From: Mesorhizobium qingshengii
Lineage (GTDB): Bacteria; Pseudomonadota; Alphaproteobacteria; Rhizobiales; Rhizobiaceae
Direction: 5' to 3'
DNA: 64,000 nt
Assembly (NCBI RefSeq): GCF_900103325.1
Contig: NZ_FMXM01000011.1
Coordinates: forward strand, 1-64,000
Both the position numbers and the translations under genes were made by a program. Positions 53,626 through 62,248 of the stretch are shown here, one piece after another. The notes under the pieces are model-generated. The model had not been told where the DNA came from and did no database searches. It saw nothing but the letters and a program-made list of their open reading frames with translations. Positions within the stretch are counted from its first letter, which is position 1; each line of letters starts with the position of its first letter.

Positions 53626-53641
53626 GGGGGGAGCTCTGCTG

Positions 53642-54520
53642 ATGGACTCCTTCCGCGACAAGCTCATTCCCGTAACCTCGATTCTCGCCGGCGTGGTCGT
53701 CCTCTGGTACGTTTTCGCCGTCATCCTCAACGCGCCGTTCCAGCGCGATCTCGACCGTCGCGCCAATGAAACGCCGGCCTTGAGCGAATTCATCGGCAAG
53801 ACGCTGTCGCAGCCGAAGCCGACGCTGCCGGCGCCGCACCAGGTGGCGGTGAACTTCTTCGAAAACACCTTCCTGCGGCCGATCAATTCGAACCGCAGCC
53901 TCGTCTACAACGCCTGGGTGACGCTGTCGTCGACGCTGCTCGGTTTTGCTTTCGGCACCGCGCTCGGCATCATCATTGCCGTCGGCATCGTACATGTGGC
54001 GACGCTCGACCGCAGCCTGATGCCGTGGATCATCGCATCGCAGACCATTCCCATCCTGGCGGTGGCGCCGATGATCATCGTCGTGCTGGCGGCGATCGGC
54101 ATCACCGGCCTGATCCCGAAGGCGATGATCTCGACCTATCTGTCGTTCTTCCCGGTGACGGTGGGCATGGTGAAGGGCCTGCGCTCGCCCGAGATCATGC
54201 ATCTCGACCTGATGCATACCTACAATGCCAGCGGCGCGCAGACCTTCTGGAAGTTGCGCGTGCCGGCCTCGGTGCCATTCCTGTTCACCTCGATGAAGGT
54301 GGCGGTGGCGGCAAGCCTCGTCGGCGCCATTGTCGGCGAACTGCCGACCGGTGCGGTCGCAGGCATTGGCGCCAAGCTGCTGGCCGGCGCCTATTACAGC
54401 CAGTCCATCGACATCTGGTCGGCACTGGTCGCCGGCTCGGTGGTGGCGGCACTTCTGGTCATGGTGGTCGGCATTGCCGGCCGCATCGTCGATCGCGCCA
54501 TGGGCGGGAGGCCGGCATGA
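53642..54520 (+). CDS. ABC transporter permease (NitT/TauT family)
   Basis: Inner membrane subunit, 292 residues. It starts with a membrane segment, then a soluble stretch with Pro-Leu motifs (residues 35-85), followed by five more membrane segments. The EAA loop is at about residues 185-215 (Ala-Ser-Gly-Ala-Gln-Thr-Phe-Trp-Lys-Leu-Arg-Val-Pro-Ala). It overlaps the second permease by 4 bases (ATGA). Confidence 0.9.
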   Translation: MDSFRDKLIPVTSILAGVVVLWYVFAVILNAPFQRDLDRRANETPALSEFIGKTLSQPKPTLPAPHQVAVNFFENTFLRPINSNRSLVYNAWVTLSSTLLGFAFGTALGIIIAVGIVHVATLDRSLMPWIIASQTIPILAVAPMIIVVLAAIGITGLIPKAMISTYLSFFPVTVGMVKGLRSPEIMHLDLMHTYNASGAQTFWKLRVPASVPFLFTSMKVAVAASLVGAIVGELPTGAVAGIGAKLLAGAYYSQSIDIWSALVAGSVVAALLVMVVGIAGRIVDRAMGGRPA

Positions 54521-55671
54521 GCTGGCTGAAACCCTCCTGGCAAGCGGTGTTGGCCATCGTGCTGTGCGTGGCCGGACTTGCGCTTGGCGCGATCGCCGCG
54601 CCAAAAGTCGATCCGCTGGTGCAGCCCGCGGGGACGTTGATATATCCCTATGCGGCGACGAGCTGGCTGATCTTCGGCGCGCTGCTTCTCGCTGCTTTGA
54701 TCTCGATGGCCAGAATACCGTCCGTCGTCGAAGCTGTCGTGCTTTTCATCGGCGCGCATCTGGTGGCCTGGCTGCTGATTGGTGGCATCGCCGGCTTCGA
54801 AGGTCTGGCGCGGGCACCGTATTTCCTGCTGCTCACGGCTGCCTGGCTGCTTGGCTGGCGCTGCGTGGCCGTGCTGTCGGGGCTTCGGCCGATGGCGAGC
54901 TGGGCCCGGAGCGCGCTGCGTCTGGTCATACCGGCCATCTTCGGCGCCTGGATCCTGATCCTCTGGGAAGCGGTGACGCGCGGCGCCGGCATCCCCTTCA
55001 TCCTGTTGCCGCCACCGAGCGCTATCGGTCAGCGCATCGCCAGTTCGCTGCCGGTGCTTGGCGCCGATGTCCGGCAGACCATCTTCAAGGCGGTGATCTT
55101 CGGCTACATCGTCGGCAGCGGCGCCGGCTTCATCACCGCCGTGCTCGCCGACCGCGTGCCGTTTCTGCGGCGCGGGCTTTTGCCGATCGGCAACATGGTC
55201 TCGGCGCTGCCGATCATCGGCGTGGCGCCCATCATGGTCATGTGGTTCGGCTTCGACTGGCAGTCCAAGGCGGCTGTCGTCATCATCATGACGTTCTTCC
55301 CGATGCTGGTGAACACGGTCGCCGGGCTTGCCGCTTCCGGCCATATGGAACGCGACCTGATGCGCACCTACGCGTCGGGCTACTGGCAGACGCTGCTGAA
55401 GCTTCGGCTGCCGGCCGCCGCCCCTTTCATCTTCAACGCGCTGAAGATCAACTCGACGCTGGCGCTGATCGGCGCCATCGTCGCCGAGTTCTTCGGCACG
55501 CCCGTCGTCGGCATGGGCTTCCGCATCTCGACCGAGGTCGGGCGGATGAACATCGACATGGTCTGGGCCGAAATCGCAGTTGCAGCACTTGCGGGTTCGG
55601 TCTTTTATGGCGTGGTCGCTCTGGTCGAAAGAGCCGTCACGTTTTGGCATCCCTCTGTCCGTGGTGGATAG
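54517..55671 (+). CDS. ABC transporter permease (NitT/TauT family), enlarged
   Basis: Second membrane subunit, 384 residues. The extra length is N-terminal: about 130 residues with four hydrophobic segments precede the standard six-segment core. The EAA loop is near residues 285-310 (Tyr-Trp-Gln-Thr-Leu-Leu-Lys-Leu-Arg-Leu-Pro-Ala). It is coupled to the first permease, and the binding protein follows 41 bases later. Confidence 0.9.
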   Translation: MSWLKPSWQAVLAIVLCVAGLALGAIAAPKVDPLVQPAGTLIYPYAATSWLIFGALLLAALISMARIPSVVEAVVLFIGAHLVAWLLIGGIAGFEGLARAPYFLLLTAAWLLGWRCVAVLSGLRPMASWARSALRLVIPAIFGAWILILWEAVTRGAGIPFILLPPPSAIGQRIASSLPVLGADVRQTIFKAVIFGYIVGSGAGFITAVLADRVPFLRRGLLPIGNMVSALPIIGVAPIMVMWFGFDWQSKAAVVIIMTFFPMLVNTVAGLAASGHMERDLMRTYASGYWQTLLKLRLPAAAPFIFNALKINSTLALIGAIVAEFFGTPVVGMGFRISTEVGRMNIDMVWAEIAVAALAGSVFYGVVALVERAVTFWHPSVRGG

Positions 55672-55712
55672 GGGCGGTGGGTTTAAGGGTGCTAACTTCA
55701 GAGGGTAAAAAC

Positions 55713-56684
55713 ATGAAAAGACTTGTTATTCCTGTTCTGGCCGGCGCGATGTCGCTGGCTGCGTTCCAGGCGATGGCCGCAGACAAGGTGACGTTGCAGC
55801 TGAAATGGGTCACGCAGGCCCAGTTTGCCGGCTACTATGTCGCCAAGGCCAAGGGTTTCTACGAGGCCGAGGGTCTCGACGTCGACATCAAGCCGGGCGG
55901 CCCCGATATCGCGCCCGAGCAGGTGATCGCCGGCGGCGGTGCCGATGTCATTGTCGACTGGATGGGCGGTGCGCTGGCCGCACGCGAAAAGGGCGTGCCG
56001 CTTGTCAACATCGCCCAGCCGTTCAAGAAGGCCGGCATGGAGCTGGTCTGCCCGAAGGACGGCCCGATCAAGACCGAAGCCGACTTCAAGGGCCACACAC
56101 TCGGTGTCTGGTTCTTCGGCAACGAATATCCGTTCTACGCCTGGATGAACAAGCTTGGCCTCAAGACCGATGGCGGCCCGGATGGCGTCACCGTTCTCAA
56201 GCAGAGCTTCGACGTGCAGCCGCTGATCCAGAAGCAGGCGGATTGCATCTCGGTCATGACCTACAACGAGTACTGGCAGCTGATCGACGCCGGCTACAAG
56301 CCGGAACAGCTGACCGTGTTCAACTATTCGGCGATGGGCAACGACCTGCTCGAGGACGGGCTCTACGCGTCGGAAGACAAGCTCAAGGATCCGGCCTTCG
56401 AAGACAAGATGGTGCGTTTCGTGCGTGCCTCGATGAAGGGCTGGAAATACGCCATCGACAACAATGACGAGGCAGCAGGCATCGTCATGGACGGTGGCGG
56501 CCAGGACGAGAACCACCAGAAGCGCATGATGAGCGAAGTCGCCAAGCTGATCGACAATGCCGACGGCAAGCTCGACCCGGCGACCTACGAGCGCACCGCC
56601 AAGGCGCTGCTCGACCAGAAGATCATCACCAAGGAGCCGAAAGGCGCTTATACCACCGCAATCACCGACAAGGCGGTCAAGTAA
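55713..56684 (+). CDS. ABC transporter substrate-binding protein (NMT1/THI5-like)
   Basis: Periplasmic receptor of 323 residues. Signal peptide with Ala-Met-Ala-Ala at residues 20-23; mature part with Leu-Gln-Leu-Lys-Trp-Val-Thr-Gln-Ala-Gln-Phe-Ala-Gly-Tyr-Tyr and Ala-Lys-Gly-Phe-Tyr-Glu-Ala-Glu-Gly, the THI5-like motif also found in pyrimidine-precursor and riboflavin binding proteins. GAGGG lies about 7 bases before the ATG. The THI5-like fold and the neighbouring pyrimidine genes make a pyrimidine-type ligand likely, but not proven. Confidence 0.9.
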   Translation: MKRLVIPVLAGAMSLAAFQAMAADKVTLQLKWVTQAQFAGYYVAKAKGFYEAEGLDVDIKPGGPDIAPEQVIAGGGADVIVDWMGGALAAREKGVPLVNIAQPFKKAGMELVCPKDGPIKTEADFKGHTLGVWFFGNEYPFYAWMNKLGLKTDGGPDGVTVLKQSFDVQPLIQKQADCISVMTYNEYWQLIDAGYKPEQLTVFNYSAMGNDLLEDGLYASEDKLKDPAFEDKMVRFVRASMKGWKYAIDNNDEAAGIVMDGGGQDENHQKRMMSEVAKLIDNADGKLDPATYERTAKALLDQKIITKEPKGAYTTAITDKAVK

Positions 56685-56711
56685 GCCTCGCCGGCAACAT
56701 CTCGATCTTGA

Positions 56712-56748
56712 GAACGGCGCCTCTGGCCAAGTGTCAGAGACGCCGTTC
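56712..56748. terminator. Hairpin terminator between two convergent genes
   Basis: GAACGGCG-C-CTCTG, nine bases, CAGAG-A-CGCCGTTC: 13 pairs with one internal mismatch, then CTTT. It follows the ABC binding-protein gene by 27 bases and its right arm contains the 3' end of the convergent Lrp gene, so it can act on both strands. Confidence 0.7.
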
Positions 56749-57192
56749 CTTTATGGTGTTCATGACGAAGCTGGTTTCGATCGAGGCGACGCATTTCAGC
56801 CGCGCGATCTTTTCCTTGATAAAGCGCTCGTATTGTTCGAGGCTGCCTGTCACCACTTTCAGCACATAGTCGCGCGAACCGGTGACGAGGTGGCATTCCA
56901 GCACTTCTTCCCAGCCGCGGATCGCGTCCTCGAACATGACGATCTCGTCCTCGTTCTGGCGGCCGAGCCGGATGGTGGCGATGGCGACCATGCTCCAGCC
57001 GAAGGCGGCCGGATCGACCAGCGTGGTGTAGCCCCTGATAATTCCGGTCTCCTCCAGCCGTCGCACCCGCCTCAGGCAGGGCGACGGTGACAGGCCGATG
57101 CGCTCGGCAAGCTCGTTGTTGGTGATGCGGGCGTCGGCCTGCAATTCACGCAGGATCTTGCGGTCGAAATCGTCGGCTATCTTCTGCTGCAT
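56734..57192 (-). CDS. Lrp/AsnC family regulator
   Basis: A 152-residue regulator: N-terminal helix-turn-helix (Asp-Arg-Lys-Ile-Leu to Gly-Leu-Ser-Pro-Ser-Pro-Cys, residues 10-40) and a C-terminal RAM effector domain (Val-Leu-Glu-Cys-His-Leu-Val-Thr-Gly-Ser-Arg-Asp-Tyr near 105). Proteins of this group sense amino acids. It is divergent from the PLP enzyme gene, the same layout as the mdeR-mdeA pair of Pseudomonas putida, so it probably controls that gene (inference from family knowledge). Confidence 0.92.
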   Translation of the reverse strand: MQQKIADDFDRKILRELQADARITNNELAERIGLSPSPCLRRVRRLEETGIIRGYTTLVDPAAFGWSMVAIATIRLGRQNEDEIVMFEDAIRGWEEVLECHLVTGSRDYVLKVVTGSLEQYERFIKEKIARLKCVASIETSFVMNTIKERRL

Positions 57193-57207
57193 TTTTGCGC
57201 TCTTTCA

Positions 57208-57290
57208 GCAATTCGTTGCGCAAACGCAGCCATAGCAGCCCAGAAATAGCAAGGACTGCGTGCTGGAGATCGAATAAATTGCCGCGCAAT
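57208..57290. promoter_or_regulatory. Palindromic sites between the Lrp-type regulator and the PLP enzyme genes
   Basis: Within the 122-base divergent gap are GCAA-TTCG-TTGC (57208-57219), the overlapping TTGCGCAA (57216-57223) and ATTGC-CGC-GCAAT (57278-57290). All are built from the same TTGC/GCAA half-site. They are good candidates for the operator of the divergent Lrp-type regulator. Confidence 0.5.
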
Positions 57291-57314
57291 ACGCTCGAAA
57301 AGTAGGAAAAAGCC

Positions 57315-58598
57315 ATGCCAGCGCCACGCCCGTCGAAAACCCATATCGGCAACCACAAGCTCCATCCGGAGACGCTGATGCTGAGCTATGGCTTCGATCC
57401 GCAGCTTTCGGAGGGCGCGGTCAAGCCGCCGGTGTTCCTGACCTCGACCTTCGTGTTCAAATCGGCCGAAGAGGGACGCGACTTTTTCGACTACACGTCC
57501 GGCCGCAAGGAGCCGCCGAGCGGCACTGCGTCCGGGCTCGTCTATTCGCGCTTCAACCACCCCAACAGCGAGATCGTCGAGGACCGGCTGGCGATCTATG
57601 AAGGGACGGATGCCTGCATCCTGTTTTCGTCCGGTATGTCGGCGATCGCGACGACGCTGCTCGCCTATGCCCGTCCGGGTGACGTCATCCTTCATTCGCA
57701 GCCGCTTTATGGCGGCACCGAGACGCTTTTGACGCGCACGCTTTCCGGCTTCGGCGTCGGTGCTGTCGGCTTCGTCGATGGTGTCGACGAGACGGCGGTG
57801 CGCGCGGCTGCGGACGCTGCCATCGCAAAGGGCCGCGTTTCGGTCATCCTGATCGAGACGCCGTCAAATCCGACCAACAGCCTTGTCGATATCGCGCTGA
57901 TGCGCAGGATCGCCGACGAGATCGGCGCGAGCCAAGGTTCGACGCCGATCGTCGTCTGCGACAACACGTTGCTTGGCCCGGTGTTCCAGCGGCCCATCGA
58001 GCACGGCGCCGATGTTTCCGTCTATTCGCTGACCAAATATGTCGGCGGCCATTCCGACCTGATCGCGGGCGCCGCCATGGGCAGCAAGGTGGTCACCAAG
58101 CCGATCAAGGCGCTGCGCGGCGCGATCGGCACGCAGCTCGACCCGCATTCCTGCTGGATGCTCGGCCGCTCGCTGGAGACGTTGTCGATCCGCATGGAGC
58201 GGGCTAACGACAATGCGCGCCTCGTCGCCGAATTCCTGCGCGATCATGCCAAGGTCGAGAAGGTGCATTATCTGCCGTTCCTGGGCGAGGATACACCGGC
58301 GGGTCGCGTCTACCAGATGCAATGCAGCGGCGCCGGCTCGACATTCTCTTTCGATATCAGGGGCGGGCAGAAGGCGGCCTTCGCTTTTCTGAACAATCTG
58401 CAGATATTCAAGCTGGCGGTGAGCCTGGGCGGAACGGAATCGCTGGCCAGTCACCCGGCGGCCATGACCCATTCGGGCATTCCCTTCGACGTGCGCCAGC
58501 GCATCGGCGTGCTCGAGACTACGGTCAGGCTGTCCATCGGCGTCGAGCACCCGGACGATCTGATCGCCGATCTGACGCAGGCGCTGGCGGCCGTCTGA
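57315..58598 (+). CDS. Cystathionine gamma-synthase family PLP enzyme (methionine gamma-lyase-like)
   Basis: A 427-residue Cys/Met-metabolism PLP enzyme. PLP lysine at about residue 241 in [13 protein letters not shown] near 77, Ser-Ser-Gly-Met-Ser-Ala near 101 and Glu-Thr-Pro-Ser-Asn-Pro near 186. Family members can be cystathionine gamma-synthase, gamma-lyase or methionine gamma-lyase, and the sequence alone does not decide. The divergent Lrp regulator favours an inducible methionine-degrading role. A terminator follows at 58671. Confidence 0.88.
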   Translation: MPAPRPSKTHIGNHKLHPETLMLSYGFDPQLSEGAVKPPVFLTSTFVFKSAEEGRDFFDYTSGRKEPPSGTASGLVYSRFNHPNSEIVEDRLAIYEGTDACILFSSGMSAIATTLLAYARPGDVILHSQPLYGGTETLLTRTLSGFGVGAVGFVDGVDETAVRAAADAAIAKGRVSVILIETPSNPTNSLVDIALMRRIADEIGASQGSTPIVVCDNTLLGPVFQRPIEHGADVSVYSLTKYVGGHSDLIAGAAMGSKVVTKPIKALRGAIGTQLDPHSCWMLGRSLETLSIRMERANDNARLVAEFLRDHAKVEKVHYLPFLGEDTPAGRVYQMQCSGAGSTFSFDIRGGQKAAFAFLNNLQIFKLAVSLGGTESLASHPAAMTHSGIPFDVRQRIGVLETTVRLSIGVEHPDDLIADLTQALAAV

Positions 58599-58670
58599 CC
58601 ATTGCCTTTGGCGTATCCGGGTCACGATGCGACCCGGCAGTCACGTCGAGGCGTTGATGGAGGATCTCGG

Positions 58671-58692
58671 GAGGCGGGCGACCGCCTCTTTT
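58671..58692 (+). terminator. Rho-independent terminator of the PLP enzyme gene
   Basis: GAGGCGG, the loop GCGA, CCGCCTC and then TTTT: a 7-bp G/C stem with T-tract, 72 bases after the stop codon. Confidence 0.85.
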
Positions 58693-58812
58693 GTTCCATT
58701 GGTCATCACATATGCGTGCGCCCGCGGATACTTTTGGCCAGCCGACCGTTGTGCTGATACATCCATGCGGCCGGTGGGCCGCAAGGGTGTCACATCCAAC
58801 GGAGGTTCTAAA

Positions 58813-59253
58813 ATGCGCATGCATTCCTTTTCGCCGATCGTTTCGGCACTTGCCGTCTCTGCTGCCATCTTCCTTGCCTCGCCGGCCCTGGCCGACATGG
58901 AAAAGTTCAAGGCGACGCTCGATGGCGCCCAGCAAAATCCGCCCGTCACCACGAAAGGCAAGGGAACTGCCACTTTCACGTTCGACACGGCCAAGAAGAA
59001 GCTCAGCTGGAACGTCAAATATTCCGGCCTAAGCGGGCCGGCGGTGGCTGGGCACATTCACGGTCCGGCGGCGGTGGGTGAGAACGCTGGACCGGTGATC
59101 CCGTTCAAGAAGCTCAAGAGCCCGATCAAGGGTTCGGCTGTCTTGACCGATGCCCAGGCGGCTGACCTGGAGGCCGGCAAATATTACGTCAACGTCCACA
59201 CCGCCGCCAACAAGGACGGCGAAATCCGCGGCCAGATCGAAAAGGCGATGTAG
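58813..59253 (+). CDS. CHRD domain secreted protein
   Basis: A 146-residue exported protein: signal peptide (about residues 1-28, Ala-Leu-Ala cleavage) and a single CHRD domain (Phe-Lys-Ala-Thr-Leu-Asp-Gly-Ala-Gln-Gln-Asn-Pro, then Ala-Gly-His-Ile-His-Gly-Pro-Ala near 84 and a final Tyr-Val-Asn-Val-His-Thr and Gly-Glu-Ile-Arg-Gly-Gln-Ile). CHRD domains occur in chordin and many bacterial secreted proteins; function unknown. The ATG has the best ribosome binding site in the region, GGAGG 7 bases upstream. Confidence 0.92.
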   Translation: MRMHSFSPIVSALAVSAAIFLASPALADMEKFKATLDGAQQNPPVTTKGKGTATFTFDTAKKKLSWNVKYSGLSGPAVAGHIHGPAAVGENAGPVIPFKKLKSPIKGSAVLTDAQAADLEAGKYYVNVHTAANKDGEIRGQIEKAM

Positions 59254-59267
59254 GGAAGCCACAACGC

Positions 59268-59292
59268 AAGGGGCGGGCAACCGCCCCTTTTT
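59268..59292 (+). terminator. Terminator after the CHRD gene
   Basis: AAGGGGCGG, loop GCAA, CCGCCCCTT and a T-tract: 9-bp stem between the CHRD gene and the convergent ThDP-enzyme gene, which stops at 59294. Confidence 0.88.
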
Positions 59293-59293
59293 C

Positions 59294-60943
59294 TTACGCT
59301 TTGTCGCGAATCTGCGTCATCGTCCGGCTTGGCGTGATCGCCTCCGGGTCGAGCCTGATCTCGACGATCGCCGGCTTGCCGCTGGCGCGGGCACGCTCGA
59401 AGGCCGGGGCGAAGTCCGCCGTCGTCTCGACCGTTTCGCCATGACCGCCATAGGCGCGGGCCAAGGCAGCGAAGTCGGGGTTCTTGAGATCGGTGGCGAC
59501 GACGCGGCCGGGATACTCGCGCTCCTGGTGCATGCGGATGGTGCCGTAGATGCCGTTGTTGACGACGACGACGATGATCGGCAGGTCATACTGCACGGCG
59601 GTGGCGAATTCCTGCCCGTTCATCAGGAAACAGCCGTCGCCGGCGAAGGCGACCACGGTGCGGTCCGGAAACAGCCCTTTCGCGGCGACCGCGGCAGGGG
59701 TGCCATAGCCCATCGAGCCCGAGGTCGGCGCGCCCTGGGTGGCGAAGCGGCGGAAGCGATGGAAACGATGGACCCAGGTGGCGTAGTTGCCGGCGCCATT
59801 GGTGAGGATGGCGTCGTCGGGCAGCATCTTCTCCAGATAGTTCATGATCGGTCCCATCTGGACCGAACCTGGACCGCTTTCCGGCGGTGTCGACCAGTCG
59901 AGATAGGCGGCATGCAGCTTTGGCGTCTCGCCCGCCCAGACGGGTGCCGAGGCCGGCTTGCGCTTGGCGAAGGCTTCGACGAAGGCGGCGGGGGAGGCGT
60001 TGATCGCCAGTGTCGGCCGATAGACGCGGCCGAGCTCGCCGGCGTCGGCATGGATATGGACCAGCGTCTGGTCGGGGTAGGGGCTCTTCAAGAGCGTGTA
60101 GTCGGAGGACGGCATCTCGCCCATGCGGCCGCCGATCAGCAGCACGAGATCGGCCTGCTTGATCGCCGTCGCCAGTTTCGGATTGATGCCGATGCCGACA
60201 TCGCCGGCATAGTTCGGATGCAGGTGGTCGAACAGCATCTGGCGGCGGAAGGAACAGCCGACCGGCAATGACCACGCCTCGGCGATCGTTCGCATGCGTG
60301 CCACGGCCTCGGTGTCCCAGCGCGTGCCGCCGAGGATGACGAAAGGCCGCTTGGCCTTGCCGAGCAGCTTTTCCAGCGCATCGAGTTCGGCTTCGCCCGG
60401 CCGTGTTTCGACCGGCGTGTGCGGCAAGGCAGCGGGCGCTTCGACGACACTGGTCAGCATGTCTTCAGGCAGCGAGATGACCACGGGACCGGGACGGCCC
60501 GATGTCGCCACCGCGAAGGCGCGGGTGACGAATTCAGGGATGCGCGAGGCATCGTCGATCTCGACCACCCATTTGGCGATGTCGCCGAAAAAGCGCTTGT
60601 AATCCACTTCCTGGAAGGCCTCGCGCTCCTTGGCGTGGCTGGCGACCTGGCCGATGAACAGGATAAGGGGGATCGAATCCTGCATGGCGATGTGGATGCC
60701 GGCCGAGGCGTTGGTCGCGCCGGGGCCGCGGGTAACGAAGCAGATGCCGGGCTTGCCGGTCAGGCGGCCGTGACAGTCGGCCATCATCGCCGCACCGCCT
60801 TCCTGGCGGCAGACGATGGTGCGGATCGGTGAGTCGTGCAGTGCGTCGAGCACCGCGAGGTAGGATTCTCCGGGCACGCAATAGATACGGTCGCTGCCAT
60901 TGGCTTCGAGTGCGTCGACGATCAGCTGTCCGCCGGTCTTCAT
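59294..60943 (-). CDS. Thiamine diphosphate-dependent enzyme (acetolactate synthase-like)
   Basis: A 549-residue ThDP enzyme with the three usual domains: N-terminal pyrimidine-binding domain with the catalytic Glu at about residue 48 (Arg-Gln-Glu-Gly-Gly), a middle domain, and a C-terminal diphosphate-binding domain with Gly-Asp-Gly-Cys-Phe and Asn-Asn-Gly near residues 440-470. Resembles large-subunit acetolactate synthase and oxalyl-CoA or benzoylformate decarboxylases; the substrate is unclear. It is the second gene of an operon with a CoA-transferase (4-base overlap), which makes a CoA-ester decarboxylase possible, as in oxalate degradation. No acetolactate synthase small subunit gene is adjacent, which argues against branched-chain amino acid synthesis. 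Confidence 0.85.
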   Translation of the reverse strand: MKTGGQLIVDALEANGSDRIYCVPGESYLAVLDALHDSPIRTIVCRQEGGAAMMADCHGRLTGKPGICFVTRGPGATNASAGIHIAMQDSIPLILFIGQVASHAKEREAFQEVDYKRFFGDIAKWVVEIDDASRIPEFVTRAFAVATSGRPGPVVISLPEDMLTSVVEAPAALPHTPVETRPGEAELDALEKLLGKAKRPFVILGGTRWDTEAVARMRTIAEAWSLPVGCSFRRQMLFDHLHPNYAGDVGIGINPKLATAIKQADLVLLIGGRMGEMPSSDYTLLKSPYPDQTLVHIHADAGELGRVYRPTLAINASPAAFVEAFAKRKPASAPVWAGETPKLHAAYLDWSTPPESGPGSVQMGPIMNYLEKMLPDDAILTNGAGNYATWVHRFHRFRRFATQGAPTSGSMGYGTPAAVAAKGLFPDRTVVAFAGDGCFLMNGQEFATAVQYDLPIIVVVVNNGIYGTIRMHQEREYPGRVVATDLKNPDFAALARAYGGHGETVETTADFAPAFERARASGKPAIVEIRLDPEAITPSRTMTQIRDKA

Positions 60944-62115
60944 TTCTTGGACCTCTCCAGTTCGGCAAGGATTTCTTCGGTGTGTTCGCCCAGGCGCGGC
61001 GAGGGGCGCTCATAGACCAGCGGCGTGCCCGACATGACCATCGGCGCGCGCACCGAAGGCAGGAGATTGCCGTGGCCGTCGTCGAGATCAAGCCGCATGC
61101 CGCGGGCGATCGTCTGCGGGTCGGCGAACATCTGGCCGATCGTGTTGATTGGGCTCGCCGGCACGCTTGCCGCTTCCAGCTTTGCCAGCAGCGGGTCACG
61201 ATCAAAAGTCTTCAGCGCCTCGATCACGTGTTCGCGCAGCTTTACCCGGTTGGCGACCCGGGCCGGATTGGTGGCGAAATCGGGATTGGTCGGCAAATCG
61301 TCCAACCCGACGGCAGCGCAGAATTTGGCGAACTGGCCGTCATTGCCGACCGCCAGGATGATGTGGCCATCCCGGACCGGCACCACCTCGTAAGGCGCGA
61401 TGTTCATGTGCGCGTTGCCCATCTGGACCGGCGACTTGCCGGAGACGAGATAATTGAGGTTCTGGTTGCCGAGCGCCGAGATCTGGGTGTCGAAGAGCGC
61501 CATGTCGATGTGCTGACCCTCGCCGGTCTGTTCGGCATGACGCAATGCGGCCTGGATGGCGATGACGGAATAAAGACCGGTGAAGATGTCCGATATGGCG
61601 ACACCGGCCTTTTGCGGCTCGCGGCCGACCTCACCGGTGATCGACATCATGCCGGCCATGGCCTGGATGATGAAGTCGTAGCCGGCGCGTGGCGCGTAGG
61701 GCCCATCCTGGCCGAAGCCGGTGATCGAGCAATAGACGAGGCGCGGATTGATCTTGCGCAGGCTGTCGTAGTCAAGACCATATTTCTTCAGGCCACCGAG
61801 CTTGAAGTTCTCGATCAGCACATCCGACGTGGCGACCAGCCGGCGCACCGTCTCGGCGCCCTCAGGCGTCGAAAAATCGATGGCGATGGAGCGCTTGCCG
61901 CGGTTGCAGGAATGGTAATAGGCGGCCGACAGGTTCTCGCCGTCCTTGCCGATGACGAAGGGTGGTCCCCATTTGCGGGTGTCGTCGCCGCCATCGGGAC
62001 TTTCCACCTTGATGACGTCGGCGCCTAGATCAGCAAGCAATTGCCCGGCCCACGGCCCGGCAAGGATGCGGGCGAGTTCGACGACGCGGACGCCTTTCAG
62101 CGGGGGTTCGGCCAT
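60940..62115 (-). CDS. CaiB/BaiF family CoA-transferase
   Basis: A 391-residue class III CoA-transferase. Hallmarks: Leu-Ala-Gly-Pro-Trp-Ala near residue 18, Gly-Ala-Asp-Val-Ile-Lys-Val-Glu at 31-38, Tyr-Cys-Ser-Ile-Thr-Gly-Phe-Gly near 128, and the predicted nucleophile Asp176 in Ala-Ile-Ser-Asp. It transfers CoA between carboxylic acids via an enzyme anhydride. The whole length resembles the succinyl-CoA:glutarate CoA-transferase group. It is the first gene of the operon with the ThDP enzyme (4-base overlap). The region just upstream holds a striking palindrome. Confidence 0.9.
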   Translation of the reverse strand: MAEPPLKGVRVVELARILAGPWAGQLLADLGADVIKVESPDGGDDTRKWGPPFVIGKDGENLSAAYYHSCNRGKRSIAIDFSTPEGAETVRRLVATSDVLIENFKLGGLKKYGLDYDSLRKINPRLVYCSITGFGQDGPYAPRAGYDFIIQAMAGMMSITGEVGREPQKAGVAISDIFTGLYSVIAIQAALRHAEQTGEGQHIDMALFDTQISALGNQNLNYLVSGKSPVQMGNAHMNIAPYEVVPVRDGHIILAVGNDGQFAKFCAAVGLDDLPTNPDFATNPARVANRVKLREHVIEALKTFDRDPLLAKLEAASVPASPINTIGQMFADPQTIARGMRLDLDDGHGNLLPSVRAPMVMSGTPLVYERPSPRLGEHTEEILAELERSKK

Positions 62116-62116
62116 A

Positions 62117-62152
62117 AATCACCGTGGTTGCTGCAATCACCGTGATTGCTGC
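62117..62152. promoter_or_regulatory. Tandem 18-bp repeat and perfect palindrome upstream of the CoA-transferase
   Basis: AATCACCGTG(G/A)TTGCTGC occurs twice in a row (62117-62134, 62135-62152; one mismatch), directly upstream of the CoA-transferase start codon. The junction forms the 17-bp palindrome GCAATCAC-n-GTGATTGC (62133-62149). Likely an operator for the CoA-transferase/ThDP operon; the regulator is not encoded beside it. Confidence 0.55.
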
Positions 62153-62248
62153 GAAAGCAGAGCCTCTATCAAGCCCGGCAGTGGCTGTCACGGCCCTTGC
62201 GATAGGCCAACGGTCCGGTTCGAAGAAGAGACGCGCCGCGTGACCGGG

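Noticed and set aside
54330..55712. 784-codon frame whose first part overlaps both permeases
   Set aside because: Only its last 323 residues, from 55713, form the binding protein with a signal peptide; the rest is an overlapping-frame artefact.
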